From CAZEKB01 sp964512225 (GTDB lineage Bacteria > Myxococcota_A > UBA796 > UBA9615): a DNA stretch of 64,000 bases. Within the stretch, counting starts at the first letter, position 1, and each line of letters opens with the position of its first letter. A program made the translations under genes and the position numbers. The notes under the pieces were generated by a model. It saw only the letters and a list, made by a program, of their open reading frames with translations, did not search any database and had not been told where the DNA came from. The stretch spans positions 1 through 64,000 of the forward strand of contig CAZEKB010000015.1 of the NCBI GenBank assembly GCA_964512225.1, in the 5' to 3' direction. Shown here piece by piece: positions 37,067 to 45,184 of this stretch.

Positions 37067-37677
37067 TGCGGCTGCGTCTCGCGATCCTCGCGGCCCTGCT
37101 CGTCGGCTGCCCGTCCGACTCCGAGCCCGTCGAGCCCCCGCCGGACGTGGAGCAGGAGGGGTTCGGCGTCTCGATCAAGGGCGACCTGAAGATGAAGCGG
37201 TGGCGTCAGATCTCCCGGGATCTGGAGGCCGCGCTGGCGCTGCCCCCCGAGGCGGTCTGCAACGAGACCGGGATCTATCCCTGCACGGACCTCCACGCCG
37301 TCCCCCTCGGGGGCGTGTCCATCGACAACGGGCTCTTCCGCCCCGTGGACACCGTCTCCGTGACGAGCGGGCTGGCCTTCGAGCGGTTCGCTCTGGCCGC
37401 CTGCTGGGAGCGGCTGCGTCGCGACACGGAAGAGGACGCGGCGGCCCCGGTGGTCTTCACGGTCCCCGCCGACGACACCGCGCTCGACGCCGAGGCGGGG
37501 GTCGCCCAGGTGACGGACCTCTACCGTCGGCTGCTCGCGCGGGACCCGCTGCCCGAGGAGGCGGAGGCCGTGGTGGCGATGCACGCGGGCATCGTCGAGG
37601 ACGGCGGCCGCAACGGCGAGTGGGCGGCGATGGCCTGCTTCGCGGTGGCGACCACCACGGAAGGGCTCCTGTACTGA
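37066..37677 (+). CDS. Small lipoprotein, partner of the di-CxxCH protein
   Basis: 203 aa from ATG 37066 (TGATG overlap). The signal peptide ends LLVGC (lipobox). The C-terminal half (VTDLYRRLLARDPLPEEAEA and after) resembles the terminal helices of DUF1553/DUF1592-type proteins (LYRRxLxRDPxxxE). This suggests a split or duplicated piece of the same family as its upstream neighbour. The function is unknown; context places it in the envelope. Confidence 0.65.
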   Translation: MRLRLAILAALLVGCPSDSEPVEPPPDVEQEGFGVSIKGDLKMKRWRQISRDLEAALALPPEAVCNETGIYPCTDLHAVPLGGVSIDNGLFRPVDTVSVTSGLAFERFALAACWERLRRDTEEDAAAPVVFTVPADDTALDAEAGVAQVTDLYRRLLARDPLPEEAEAVVAMHAGIVEDGGRNGEWAAMACFAVATTTEGLLY

Positions 37678-39185
37678 TGGCCGTCAGCCGCCGACGCCTG
37701 CTGCGCAACCTCGGCCTCGCCGCGGGCGGGATCGGGGCCGCCTCGCTCACGCCGGGGTTCGTGCGGCGCGCGTCCGCGGCGGGCGACGGGCCCTGCTACC
37801 TCATCGTGCTCGGCTGCTTCGGCGGGGCGTCGATGCTGGACTCCTTCATGCCCGTCGACGGCGGCGACGCGCTGACCCACCCGAACCGCGGCACGGTCGT
37901 CTCCTACTCCACGACGCAGCCCGATGGCAGCAACATCCGGTGCGTCGACCGGCCCGCCTTCCGCACCTTCCTGGAGCGCCACGGCGAGCACACCGTGGCG
38001 ATGTCCACGCAGTCGTCGTCGGTGAACCACTTCGTCGCCCAGACCCGCTCGGTGAACGGGCGCGACGTCTTCGCGGGCCGCACGCTGGCCGAGGCCGTCG
38101 CGGCGGTGCACGGCGAGGACCTGACGCTGCCGAACGTGAACATGGGCCGCGGCGGCTACTCCGAGCCGGGCGCGGACCGGGCGCTCGACCCGCGGTTCCG
38201 GGCGGAGATCGTCACCAACCCGGTGATCTTCCCCCTGTCGACGAGCGGGCACGCGGGCATCGCGCCCCTGGGCGATCGTCCGATCCAGGACCCGACCACC
38301 CGCGCGGCGATGGTCGCCCGGGCCCGCGCGCTGCGGGACGGGACGCTGGAGTCGGTGTCGCCGTTCGGACGCACCTTCGCGTCGTCCGCTCGCCGCCGCG
38401 ACGTCCTGTGGAACCGCACGCGGATCGAGCCCGCGATCGAGGGCGCCGAGCTCATGCGGGAGCTGCTCTACGTGCCCGATCTCGGCTCGCTGTTCCCCCA
38501 GAGCGAGTACGGGCTGACGCCGAGCGACGAGTCCCAGCGGGTCATCGACGCGCTGCCCGGCTCGTTCCCGGCGAACACGTCCGGGACGGCGGAGGACCGG
38601 CTCCAGGCCCAGGCGGCCCTCGCCTACCTCCTGCTGCGCACCGGCACGTCGTGCGCCGTCACGCTGACCGAGCCCGGCACGGACGGGTTCCTCGCCTTCG
38701 ACCAGTCGCACCAGAGCCACCGCACCGCCCAGCGCGTGCACTGGAACCGCGTCCTCGACACGGCGGATCGGCTGATCGGCCTGCTCGCGTCGGCGGAGTA
38801 CGTCGGCCCCGACGGCCCCGACGGCTCCTCGCTGTGGGACCGCACGATGATCGTGTTCGCGACGGAGTTCGGGCGCGACAAGTGGGACACCGGCGGCGGC
38901 TTCGGCACCGGCCACCACCTCAACAACGGCCTGCTGGCGGTGAGCCCCCTGCTGCGCGGCAACCAGTCGCTGGGGACCGCCGACCCGGACAACGGCTTCC
39001 TCACCGGCTTCGACCGCGAGACCGGGGCCCCGACGCCCTACGACGACGTCGCCCCCGGGGAGGACCCGCTGTTCAACCACCCGAACCTCCCGCCCGCCGA
39101 GGAGGAGGTCTACGGGTCCCTGCTGGCCGCGCTCGGCGTGGACTTCCCCGGCCGCCGGACGATCCCCGCCCTGCTCCGCGACTGA
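37677..39185 (+). CDS. Tat-exported DUF1501 protein
   Basis: 502 aa from ATG 37677 (TGATG overlap). The N-terminus MAVSRRRLLRNLGLAAGG is a twin-arginine signal, ending near RRASAA. The DUF1501 (sulfatase-like fold) domain follows: CYLIVLGCFGGASMLDSFMP, TQSSSVNHFVAQTRSVNG, the DQSHQSH segment and IVFATEFGRDKWDTGGGFGT, then GHHLNNGLLAV. Tat export implies folding, perhaps with a metal, before transport. It closes the four-gene cluster with the CxxCH protein; DUF1549/1553-DUF1501 pairs are a hallmark of Planctomycetes and their joint function is unsettled. Confidence 0.85.
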   Translation: MAVSRRRLLRNLGLAAGGIGAASLTPGFVRRASAAGDGPCYLIVLGCFGGASMLDSFMPVDGGDALTHPNRGTVVSYSTTQPDGSNIRCVDRPAFRTFLERHGEHTVAMSTQSSSVNHFVAQTRSVNGRDVFAGRTLAEAVAAVHGEDLTLPNVNMGRGGYSEPGADRALDPRFRAEIVTNPVIFPLSTSGHAGIAPLGDRPIQDPTTRAAMVARARALRDGTLESVSPFGRTFASSARRRDVLWNRTRIEPAIEGAELMRELLYVPDLGSLFPQSEYGLTPSDESQRVIDALPGSFPANTSGTAEDRLQAQAALAYLLLRTGTSCAVTLTEPGTDGFLAFDQSHQSHRTAQRVHWNRVLDTADRLIGLLASAEYVGPDGPDGSSLWDRTMIVFATEFGRDKWDTGGGFGTGHHLNNGLLAVSPLLRGNQSLGTADPDNGFLTGFDRETGAPTPYDDVAPGEDPLFNHPNLPPAEEEVYGSLLAALGVDFPGRRTIPALLRD

Positions 39186-39243
39186 CGCGTCGGGCACGGC
39201 CCTGCCCGGTTCCCCGGGGCGGCGGTTGCAGGTCGATCCGGAC

Positions 39244-40884
39244 ATGTCTGTTTCGAATCGTCCCCTCGTCTTCGCCCTCACCCTCTCCGTCGCGGCGCTC
39301 GCCCAGCCCTCCCCGGCCGACGCCTGCGGAGGCTTCTTCTGCTCCCGCGGCGGGCCCCAGCCCCTGCAGGCGGTGGAGCAGACCCAGGAGCGCGTCCTCT
39401 TCCAGGTCAACGACGACGACACGATCACGGCGACCGTCGAGATCTCCTACACGGGGGACCCCGCGCTGTTCGCCTGGGTCGTGCCGGTGCCGGACGAGCC
39501 CACCCTCGAGCTGGGGTCCCTGGAGGGGATCGTCGCGTTGGACCAGGCCACGCAGCCCACCTTCGTGGCTCCCCGCACCGTCTGCGGGACCGATACGACC
39601 GGCTGCCGACCGACGATCGCCCAGAGCCTGCTGAACGGCGCGGAGACGGTCGCGGCCGCGCCGCTCGCCCTGCTGGGATGCTCCGCCGACAGCGGCCTGA
39701 CCGCCATGGACAGCGGGGGCGTGGACGGGGTCGGCGTCGACGTGGTCGACCTCGACCGCGTGGGGCCCTTCGAGCCCGAGGTGGTGTCGTCGGACGATCC
39801 CGAGCTGCTGATCAACTGGCTCATCAACAACGACTTCCTCATCACGGACGCCATGCGGCCGGCCGTGGCCGGATACGTGGAGGCGGGGATGAAGTTCCTC
39901 GCCATGAAGCTGGCGCCGGACGCGGAGATCGGGGACATCGAGCCGATCCGCATGACCTACCCGTCGACGACGCCGATGCTCCCGATCGTCCTCACGCAGG
40001 TCGCCGCCGAACCGGACATGAGCGTCGTGATCTTCATCGGCGGCGAGCAGCGCTACCAGGCCGCGACCTGGCCGAACCTCGTCGTCGACCCCGCGGACAT
40101 CTGGCTCGACCCGGGCTTCGCCGCGGGCACCAACTACTCCTCGGTCGTCTCCTGGATGGTCGACGAGCTCGGCGGCCGCGCGTGGGTCACCGAGTTCGCG
40201 GGCGCCCGGCCGGCCGGCGCGGACGTGGCGGCGCTCACCGACTCCCCCTACATCACGCGGCTGTTCACGCGGCTCTCGGGCTGGGAGATGACGGACGACC
40301 CGATGTTCGTCCCCAGCGACGGACACGACATCGACAACCTGCGGGACCTCTCGCTGGGCGCCGCCCAGGACGTGTGCGACGTGCAGTTCGGCCAGGGCAG
40401 CGCCTGCGGCGGCGTGTACTGCGGCGAGGGCGCGCAGTGCGCGGACATGGGCGGCTTCCCCGGGTGCGTATGCCCCGAGGGTCAGGTCGCGCGGTCGGTC
40501 CTCGAGCGCGGGCTCGGCTCGCTCATCCCGAAGGTCGTCTGCACGCGCACCGACTTCAACATGATGGACGGCATGCCCGACGACGTCGGGACGCCCCCGG
40601 ACCCGTGCGCCAACGTCTCCTGCGGCGCGGGCACCTGCGTCGCCCTCAACGGGTTCGCCACCTGCGAGTGCGACGACGGAGCGGCCGCCACGCTCGGCTT
40701 CGGCCAGGGCATGACCTGCCAGACCTTCAGCGGCGAGCTGATGGGGCCCGAGTCGATGCTGCCCACGTGGGTCGAAGAGGGCACCAACGGCCTCGCCGAG
40801 CCCGACGCGGACCCCCGCTTCTTCATGCTCCTGGCGCTGCTCGTCCCCGCGGTCGTGCTGCGGCGGCGCGCCGCCCGTCGATGA
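39244..40884 (+). CDS. DUF2330 surface protein with EGF-like modules and C-terminal membrane anchor
   Basis: 546 aa. Signal peptide (VFALTLSVAALAQPSPADA) followed at once by CGGFFCSRG, the diagnostic DUF2330 N-terminus. The domain continues to about residue 380. Two Cys-rich EGF-like units follow (CGGVYCGEGAQCADMGGFPG and CANVSCGAGTCVALNGFATC). The end is a helix (FMLLALLVPAVVL) plus RRRAARR, like a MYXO-CTERM tail but without the adjacent Cys. It is probably a surface-anchored protein of unknown role. The stop overlaps the next start (ATGA). Confidence 0.85.
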   Translation: MSVSNRPLVFALTLSVAALAQPSPADACGGFFCSRGGPQPLQAVEQTQERVLFQVNDDDTITATVEISYTGDPALFAWVVPVPDEPTLELGSLEGIVALDQATQPTFVAPRTVCGTDTTGCRPTIAQSLLNGAETVAAAPLALLGCSADSGLTAMDSGGVDGVGVDVVDLDRVGPFEPEVVSSDDPELLINWLINNDFLITDAMRPAVAGYVEAGMKFLAMKLAPDAEIGDIEPIRMTYPSTTPMLPIVLTQVAAEPDMSVVIFIGGEQRYQAATWPNLVVDPADIWLDPGFAAGTNYSSVVSWMVDELGGRAWVTEFAGARPAGADVAALTDSPYITRLFTRLSGWEMTDDPMFVPSDGHDIDNLRDLSLGAAQDVCDVQFGQGSACGGVYCGEGAQCADMGGFPGCVCPEGQVARSVLERGLGSLIPKVVCTRTDFNMMDGMPDDVGTPPDPCANVSCGAGTCVALNGFATCECDDGAAATLGFGQGMTCQTFSGELMGPESMLPTWVEEGTNGLAEPDADPRFFMLLALLVPAVVLRRRAARR

Positions 40885-42392
40885 GGGCCCTCGCGTTGGT
40901 CCTGGCGCTCCTGTTCGTCCCGTCCGCGGCGTCGGCGCAGGACTGCCCGGACCCGGAGACGACGCTCGACAACCAGGTGTTCCCCCGCTCCACGACCGGG
41001 CTCGCCCCCACCGACACCCTGATCTGGTACCTGAGCGACAACCGCCTCGCGACGCACGAGGGCATCCAGCGGGCGCTGTCGGTGGTGTCCCTGGGAGGCG
41101 ACGGAGACGTCGAGGTCGAGCCCGCGGGCGCGGCGATCGCGGGAAACCGAGGGCTGTTCGCGTTCCGCCCCGTCGAGCCCCTCGCCCCGGACACGGACCA
41201 CGAGATCCAGTACCCGATCCACCCCCTGGGCACGGACCTCGGGGTGACCACCTTCCGCACGCTCGACGGCCCCGCGGGCGACGCCCCGCCCGTGCCGGTC
41301 CTGGAGTCGTCGATCCTGGCCAGCGACTACAGCCTGCTGGGTGACTGGTGCAGCTCCCAGGACTACCGGGACGAGGCGCTGTTCACCCTCGACTCCCAGG
41401 GCGTCTTCGACCTGGCCGGGCGCGCCGGGGGGACGTGGACCTTCGCCGAGGACCCCTTCGTGGATCCGGTCGCCGCCATCGGGGCGGGGCGGATCTCGCT
41501 CCAGGAGGACATCGGCCCCATGGAGCGCTTCGACGTGCGCTTCGGGTCGCTGGACCTCGCCGGGCAGTTCTCTGGGTGGTCGGCCGCGGAGGCCACGGAG
41601 ATGCCCGCGTCGGGCTGCCGCGACGACGGCGACTCGATCAACTGGGCGATGCCCGTGGGCCTGCTCCTGGTGGGGCTCGGAGGCCTGCGGCGTCGCGAGG
41701 CCTGGCTCGCGGTCCTCGTGATCGGGGTGGCCCTGTCCACGTCGGCGCCCACGGTGGCGGCGGCGGCCGACGGCTCCGAGTCGAGCCCCGAGGTGATCAC
41801 CGACCAGGCCGCGGAGGAGCCCGGCGACGCGGCGACCGTGCGCCCGCCCACGTGGCGCGACCTCGTGCTCGAGCGGACGGCTCGGGACCTGCCCGTGCTC
41901 GTGGGCATCGGGGTCTCCGCGGCCGTCGTCGACACCGTGGCCCTCGCCTCCCTCGCCCCCCGGGGACACGGCGCGCTGCAGACCCGGCTCGTGAACATCA
42001 CCGTGCTGGCCCCCACGCTCAGCGCGCTCGTCGCGATCGGCGGCGTTCGCCACTCCCTCCTCGATCGACGGGCGGGCAAGCGGATCACCCGAGGGCTGCG
42101 GGCGGCTTCGATCTCGCTCCTGTCGGTCGCGGTCCCGCTGTCGGTCTTCATGCAGATCGGGGCCGTGGTGCTGGGGCAGACGGACATCTCGCTGGGCATC
42201 GCCCTGATGGCCGTCCCCGCGTCGCTCTGGGGGACGGCGACCACGCTGATCGTCTACGACGACCTGATCCGCAGCACCCGCGCCCGACATCGGGAGGGGA
42301 AGGCCGGGACCTCGGGGATCATCGACCCCCGCAGGACCCGTCACCCGATCCTGCTCACGGCCGGCCCGACCGGATTCACCTTCGTCTTCTGA
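40881..42392 (+). CDS. Exported protein with internal MYXO-CTERM-like segment fused to a membrane domain
   Basis: 503 aa from ATG 40881 (ATGA overlap with the DUF2330 gene). Signal peptide ends ASAQ. Residues about 20-250 are an extracytoplasmic beta-rich domain, the partner-type protein usually next to DUF2330. Then comes SGCRDDG, a helix (AMPVGLLLVGLGGL) and RRRE, exactly where a MYXO-CTERM protein would end. The frame continues instead with a second signal-like helix (AWLAVLVIGVALSTSAPTVA), an acidic stretch and about four further helices (from TWRDLVLERTARDL on). This looks like a fusion of two proteins, natural or by loss of a stop. The function is unknown. Confidence 0.75.
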   Translation: MRALALVLALLFVPSAASAQDCPDPETTLDNQVFPRSTTGLAPTDTLIWYLSDNRLATHEGIQRALSVVSLGGDGDVEVEPAGAAIAGNRGLFAFRPVEPLAPDTDHEIQYPIHPLGTDLGVTTFRTLDGPAGDAPPVPVLESSILASDYSLLGDWCSSQDYRDEALFTLDSQGVFDLAGRAGGTWTFAEDPFVDPVAAIGAGRISLQEDIGPMERFDVRFGSLDLAGQFSGWSAAEATEMPASGCRDDGDSINWAMPVGLLLVGLGGLRRREAWLAVLVIGVALSTSAPTVAAAADGSESSPEVITDQAAEEPGDAATVRPPTWRDLVLERTARDLPVLVGIGVSAAVVDTVALASLAPRGHGALQTRLVNITVLAPTLSALVAIGGVRHSLLDRRAGKRITRGLRAASISLLSVAVPLSVFMQIGAVVLGQTDISLGIALMAVPASLWGTATTLIVYDDLIRSTRARHREGKAGTSGIIDPRRTRHPILLTAGPTGFTFVF

Positions 42393-42441
42393 TTCGTCGC
42401 GCCCCCCGGAGCCGGGCTGAGCCGGCCGAGACGCGGCGCCC

Positions 42442-43998
42442 TCAGTCGGCGGCGAGGAGCGCTTCGACCTCGGATACGGCGTCGGCGACGGAGATCCGGC
42501 GCTGCTGCATGGTGTCGCGGTCGCGGATCGTGATCGTGCCGTCCTGCAGGGTGTCGCCGTCGACGGTCAGGCACCAGGGCGTCCCGATCTCGTCGTGGCG
42601 GCGGTACCGACGCCCGATCGCGTGCTGCTGGTCGTAGGACGCGTTGATGCCCTTGGCCAGGAACGCCTCGACGATCTCGCGGGCCTTCTCGGGCATCCCG
42701 TCCTTCTTCACCAGCGGCAGGACGGCCACCTTGATCGGCGCGAGGCGCGGGTGGAACTGCATCACGACGCGCGTCTCCTCCTTGCCCTTGCTGTTGGTGA
42801 CCTTCTCCTCGGTGTAGGCGTCGAGCAGGTACACGAGCAGGCCGCGCGTCAGCCCCGCGGCGGGCTCGATGACGAACGGCACGTACTTCTTGTTCTGCTC
42901 CTGATCGAAGTACTCGATCTTCGTCTTGCTCGCCTTGGCGTGCTTGCCGAGGTCGTAGTCGGTGCGGTTCGCGATGCCCTCGAGCTCGCCCCAGCCCCAC
43001 GGGTACAGGTACTCGATGTCGAAGCAGCCCTTGGCGTAGTGCGCCAGCTCGTCCGGCTCGTGGGGGCGCAGGCGGAAGCGCTCGGGGTCGTTGCTGTAGC
43101 GCTTCCACCAGTTCATGCGCTCGGCGGTCCAGTACTCCATCCACTCGTCGTCCGTGCCGGGCTCGACGAAGAACTCCATCTCCATCTGGTCGAACTCGCA
43201 CGAGCGGAAGATGAAGTGCTCGGTCGTGATCTCGTTGCGGAAGGAGCGGCCCTGCTGGGCGATGCCGAACGGCACCTTGAGCGACATCGAGCGCTGGATG
43301 TTCAGGAACTGCACGAACATCGCCTGCGCCGTCTCCGGCCGCAGGTACACGGCGGACTCGGCCGCGAGGCCGGTGAGGGCGCTGCGCAGGTCGCGCCCGT
43401 CGAGGTCGGCCAGGTCGCCGTTCTCGATGGCGGCGGCGATGCGGCCCAGGGGATCGACGGGGCCCAGGGAGCTGCGAAACATCAGGTTGAACTGACGCTC
43501 CTCGCTCATGAACGGCGAGCCGCAGGTCGGGCACACGTAGCCGCGGTCGCCCGCGACGGCCCCGGAGAGGGTGCGCTTGCTGCGCGTGACCTCGACCCCG
43601 AACTGCTCGTTGATCTGTACGAGGGCGACCTTCGCCTTGCCCTTGTCGGGGAGCGTGATCGGGGCGGGTTCACCGTCGGCGAGGACGGGCGCGTGGTCGG
43701 CGCGGAACCGCGACTTGCAGACCTTGCAGTCGACGAGCGGGTCGGCGAAGCCCGCGAGGTGGCCCGAGGCCTCCCACACCTTCGGATGCATGATGATCGA
43801 CGCGTCGAGGCCGACCACGTCCTCGCGCTCGTGCACCATCCGGCGCCACCACTCCTGGGCGATGTTGCGCTTGAGCTCGACGCCGAGCGGGCCGTAGTCG
43901 TAGGCGCTGCGCAGGCCGCCGTAGATGTCGCTGGACTGGAATACGAACCCTCGCCGCTTGCACAGCGAGACGATCTTCTGCATCTGGTCGTCGGACAT
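42442..43998 (-). CDS. glyS: Glycyl-tRNA synthetase, alpha2 type
   Basis: 518 aa class II synthetase charging tRNA-Gly. Motif 2 is QQGRSFRNEI, motif 3 is VIEPAAGLTRGLLVYLLDAY. A zinc-ribbon-like pair CKVC and CPTC lies in the first 180 residues. The C-terminal anticodon-binding domain starts at about 400 (IKVAVLPLVKKDGMPEKARE). It is the single-chain archaeal/eukaryotic-like form rather than the alpha2-beta2 enzyme of most Proteobacteria. ATG 43998 has GGAGG 10 bases upstream. It converges on the plus-strand DUF2330-partner gene with a 49-bp gap. Confidence 0.97.
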   Translation of the reverse strand: MSDDQMQKIVSLCKRRGFVFQSSDIYGGLRSAYDYGPLGVELKRNIAQEWWRRMVHEREDVVGLDASIIMHPKVWEASGHLAGFADPLVDCKVCKSRFRADHAPVLADGEPAPITLPDKGKAKVALVQINEQFGVEVTRSKRTLSGAVAGDRGYVCPTCGSPFMSEERQFNLMFRSSLGPVDPLGRIAAAIENGDLADLDGRDLRSALTGLAAESAVYLRPETAQAMFVQFLNIQRSMSLKVPFGIAQQGRSFRNEITTEHFIFRSCEFDQMEMEFFVEPGTDDEWMEYWTAERMNWWKRYSNDPERFRLRPHEPDELAHYAKGCFDIEYLYPWGWGELEGIANRTDYDLGKHAKASKTKIEYFDQEQNKKYVPFVIEPAAGLTRGLLVYLLDAYTEEKVTNSKGKEETRVVMQFHPRLAPIKVAVLPLVKKDGMPEKAREIVEAFLAKGINASYDQQHAIGRRYRRHDEIGTPWCLTVDGDTLQDGTITIRDRDTMQQRRISVADAVSEVEALLAAD

Positions 43999-44063
43999 GG
44001 TCGAGAGCCTCCGTCGCACCGTCGGGCGCGGGTCGGGGACCCTCCCGCGCGGGGGGACGGGTG

Positions 44064-44957
44064 TCAAGAGCGGCCCCGGGGCACGCCCGCGACCGTCATC
44101 CCCGGACCGAAGTCCGGAATCCGGGCCTCCGAGGGCCTCGAAGGGCCCGATCTCGGACTCCGGTCCGGGCGCAGTCGACGCGGGTCCCGGAGGCGCGCGT
44201 CCGAGAGGCACAGAGCGGCGGCGGCGAGCGCCTCCCGGCCGAGCGAGGCGGCGCGGTCGTAGGCGGTGGACCGAGCGAGGGGCACGAGCCCGCGAAGCGC
44301 GTCCACCGTCCACCGCGTGCGACGACCCAGACCGAAGTACAGCGCCTCCCGACTGCGGTCGGGACCGCGGCCGTCCACCCACCGACAGGCGGCCTCCGCC
44401 GCGGACAGCACCGCCCTCGGCGACGCGGCCACGACCTCGCCGAGGCTCGGGAACTCGGTCCCGTCGACCGCCGCCGAGGGGTCGCCGGAGACGTATCGGT
44501 GATGGCGGGCCGCGAATCCTCGCCGCCGCTCCCCCAGAGCGTCCGCGAGTCGAGACCCCCGGACCCACGGGTCCACGACCGCCCCCACGACGTCGCGGTG
44601 AGTCGTCCACAGCCAGATCAGCGGGTCGCGCACCAGCCCCGCCCGGCACGGGTTCAGGGCGACGTAGCGCACCTGCCGGGCGAGGTGATGACGGTCGGGG
44701 ACGACGCGCGGGTCGGGCGGCGAAGACCAACCGCGGGTCCCGAAGGCGCGGGTGAAGCCCTGCAGCACCCGCGCGAGGCGCCTGCGCTCGGAGTCGGGAT
44801 CCTCCCCCGGGGCGATGAGGTGGAGGTGGTCGGGCATGAGGACGGAGGCGAGCGCGCCGGGGGCGAAGCGGCGCAGGGCGTCCCAGAGCCACGAGCCCTG
44901 ACGCTCGGACAGCGGGCGTTCGCCGAAGGCCAGGCGGGCGGTGAGGTGGATGTGCAT
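44064..44957 (-). CDS. REP-associated tyrosine transposase (RAYT, Y1 HUH family)
   Basis: 297 aa from ATG 44957 (MHIHLTARL). HUH metal site MPDHLHLIAPG and catalytic Tyr in RQVRYVALNPCRAGLV, the RAYT version of YxHLNPVRAGLV. The middle is an Arg/Trp-rich helical region typical of the family. RAYTs are single-copy, domesticated-like transposases that nick REP hairpins and are thought to spread REPINs. A 70-bp REPIN-like element lies on each side in the same orientation. The downstream copy is inside the coding region and supplies about 24 residues near the C-terminus (about 263-286). No Shine-Dalgarno is obvious. Confidence 0.88.
   Translation of the reverse strand: MHIHLTARLAFGERPLSERQGSWLWDALRRFAPGALASVLMPDHLHLIAPGEDPDSERRRLARVLQGFTRAFGTRGWSSPPDPRVVPDRHHLARQVRYVALNPCRAGLVRDPLIWLWTTHRDVVGAVVDPWVRGSRLADALGERRRGFAARHHRYVSGDPSAAVDGTEFPSLGEVVAASPRAVLSAAEAACRWVDGRGPDRSREALYFGLGRRTRWTVDALRGLVPLARSTAYDRAASLGREALAAAALCLSDARLRDPRRLRPDRSPRSGPSRPSEARIPDFGPGMTVAGVPRGRS
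44101..44170. repeat. REPIN-like element, copy 1 (inside the 3' end of the RAYT gene)
   Basis: 70 bp beginning CCCGGACCGAAGTCCGG and ending CGGACTCCGGTCCGGGC. Its two ends are imperfect inverted repeats of about 27 bp, and each end contains its own small hairpin (CCGGAC-CGAA-GTCCGG and CGGAC-TCCG-GTCCG). It matches copy 2 at 68 of 70 positions. Confidence 0.85.
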
Positions 44958-45098
44958 GGGGACGTGCTCACGCAACGACCGTGCCGCCGCTGCACGGGTG
45001 CGACGTCCATCGATCGGGGGGCCGCGGGCGGGGAGAAGGCCGGACACCGCCGGACGGAATCGGACGGCGCCGGACGGACAGTGCCGGACACCGCCCCC

Positions 45099-45168
45099 CC
45101 CGGACCGAAGTCCGGAATCCGGGGCTCCGAGGACCTCGAAGGGCCCGATCTCGGACTCCGGTCCGGGC
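45099..45168. repeat. REPIN-like element, copy 2 (upstream of RAYT and of the exonuclease)
   Basis: Same 70-bp element in the same orientation as 44101-44170, differing at only two positions. It ends three bases before the TAGCCT -10 box of the exonuclease gene, so it replaces the -35 region. Confidence 0.88.
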
Positions 45169-45171
45169 GGG

Positions 45172-45184
45172 TAGCCTGACACCC
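45172..45184 (+). promoter_or_regulatory. Putative leaderless -10 box
   Basis: TAGCCT (45172-45177), seven bases, then GTG 45185. No ribosome site. Confidence 0.45.

Larger units (their letters stand above)
44958..45184. other. Intergenic region between RAYT and exonuclease genes
   Basis: 227 bp holding REPIN-like copy 2, the likely exonuclease promoter and, at 45040-45098, a segment with repeated CGGAC blocks. The 13-mer GCCGGACACCGCC appears twice there. No further coding region is evident. Confidence 0.6.

Noticed and set aside
42393..42441. Terminator hairpin between the DUF2330 partner gene and glyS
   Set aside because: Only short, imperfect GC stems (for example GCCGG/CCGGC) without a T tail could be found.
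44958..45098. Longer N-terminal extension of the RAYT gene back to 45182
   Set aside because: The added residues come from REPIN-like copy 2 and low-complexity sequence. The family N-terminus fits MHIHLTARL at 44957.
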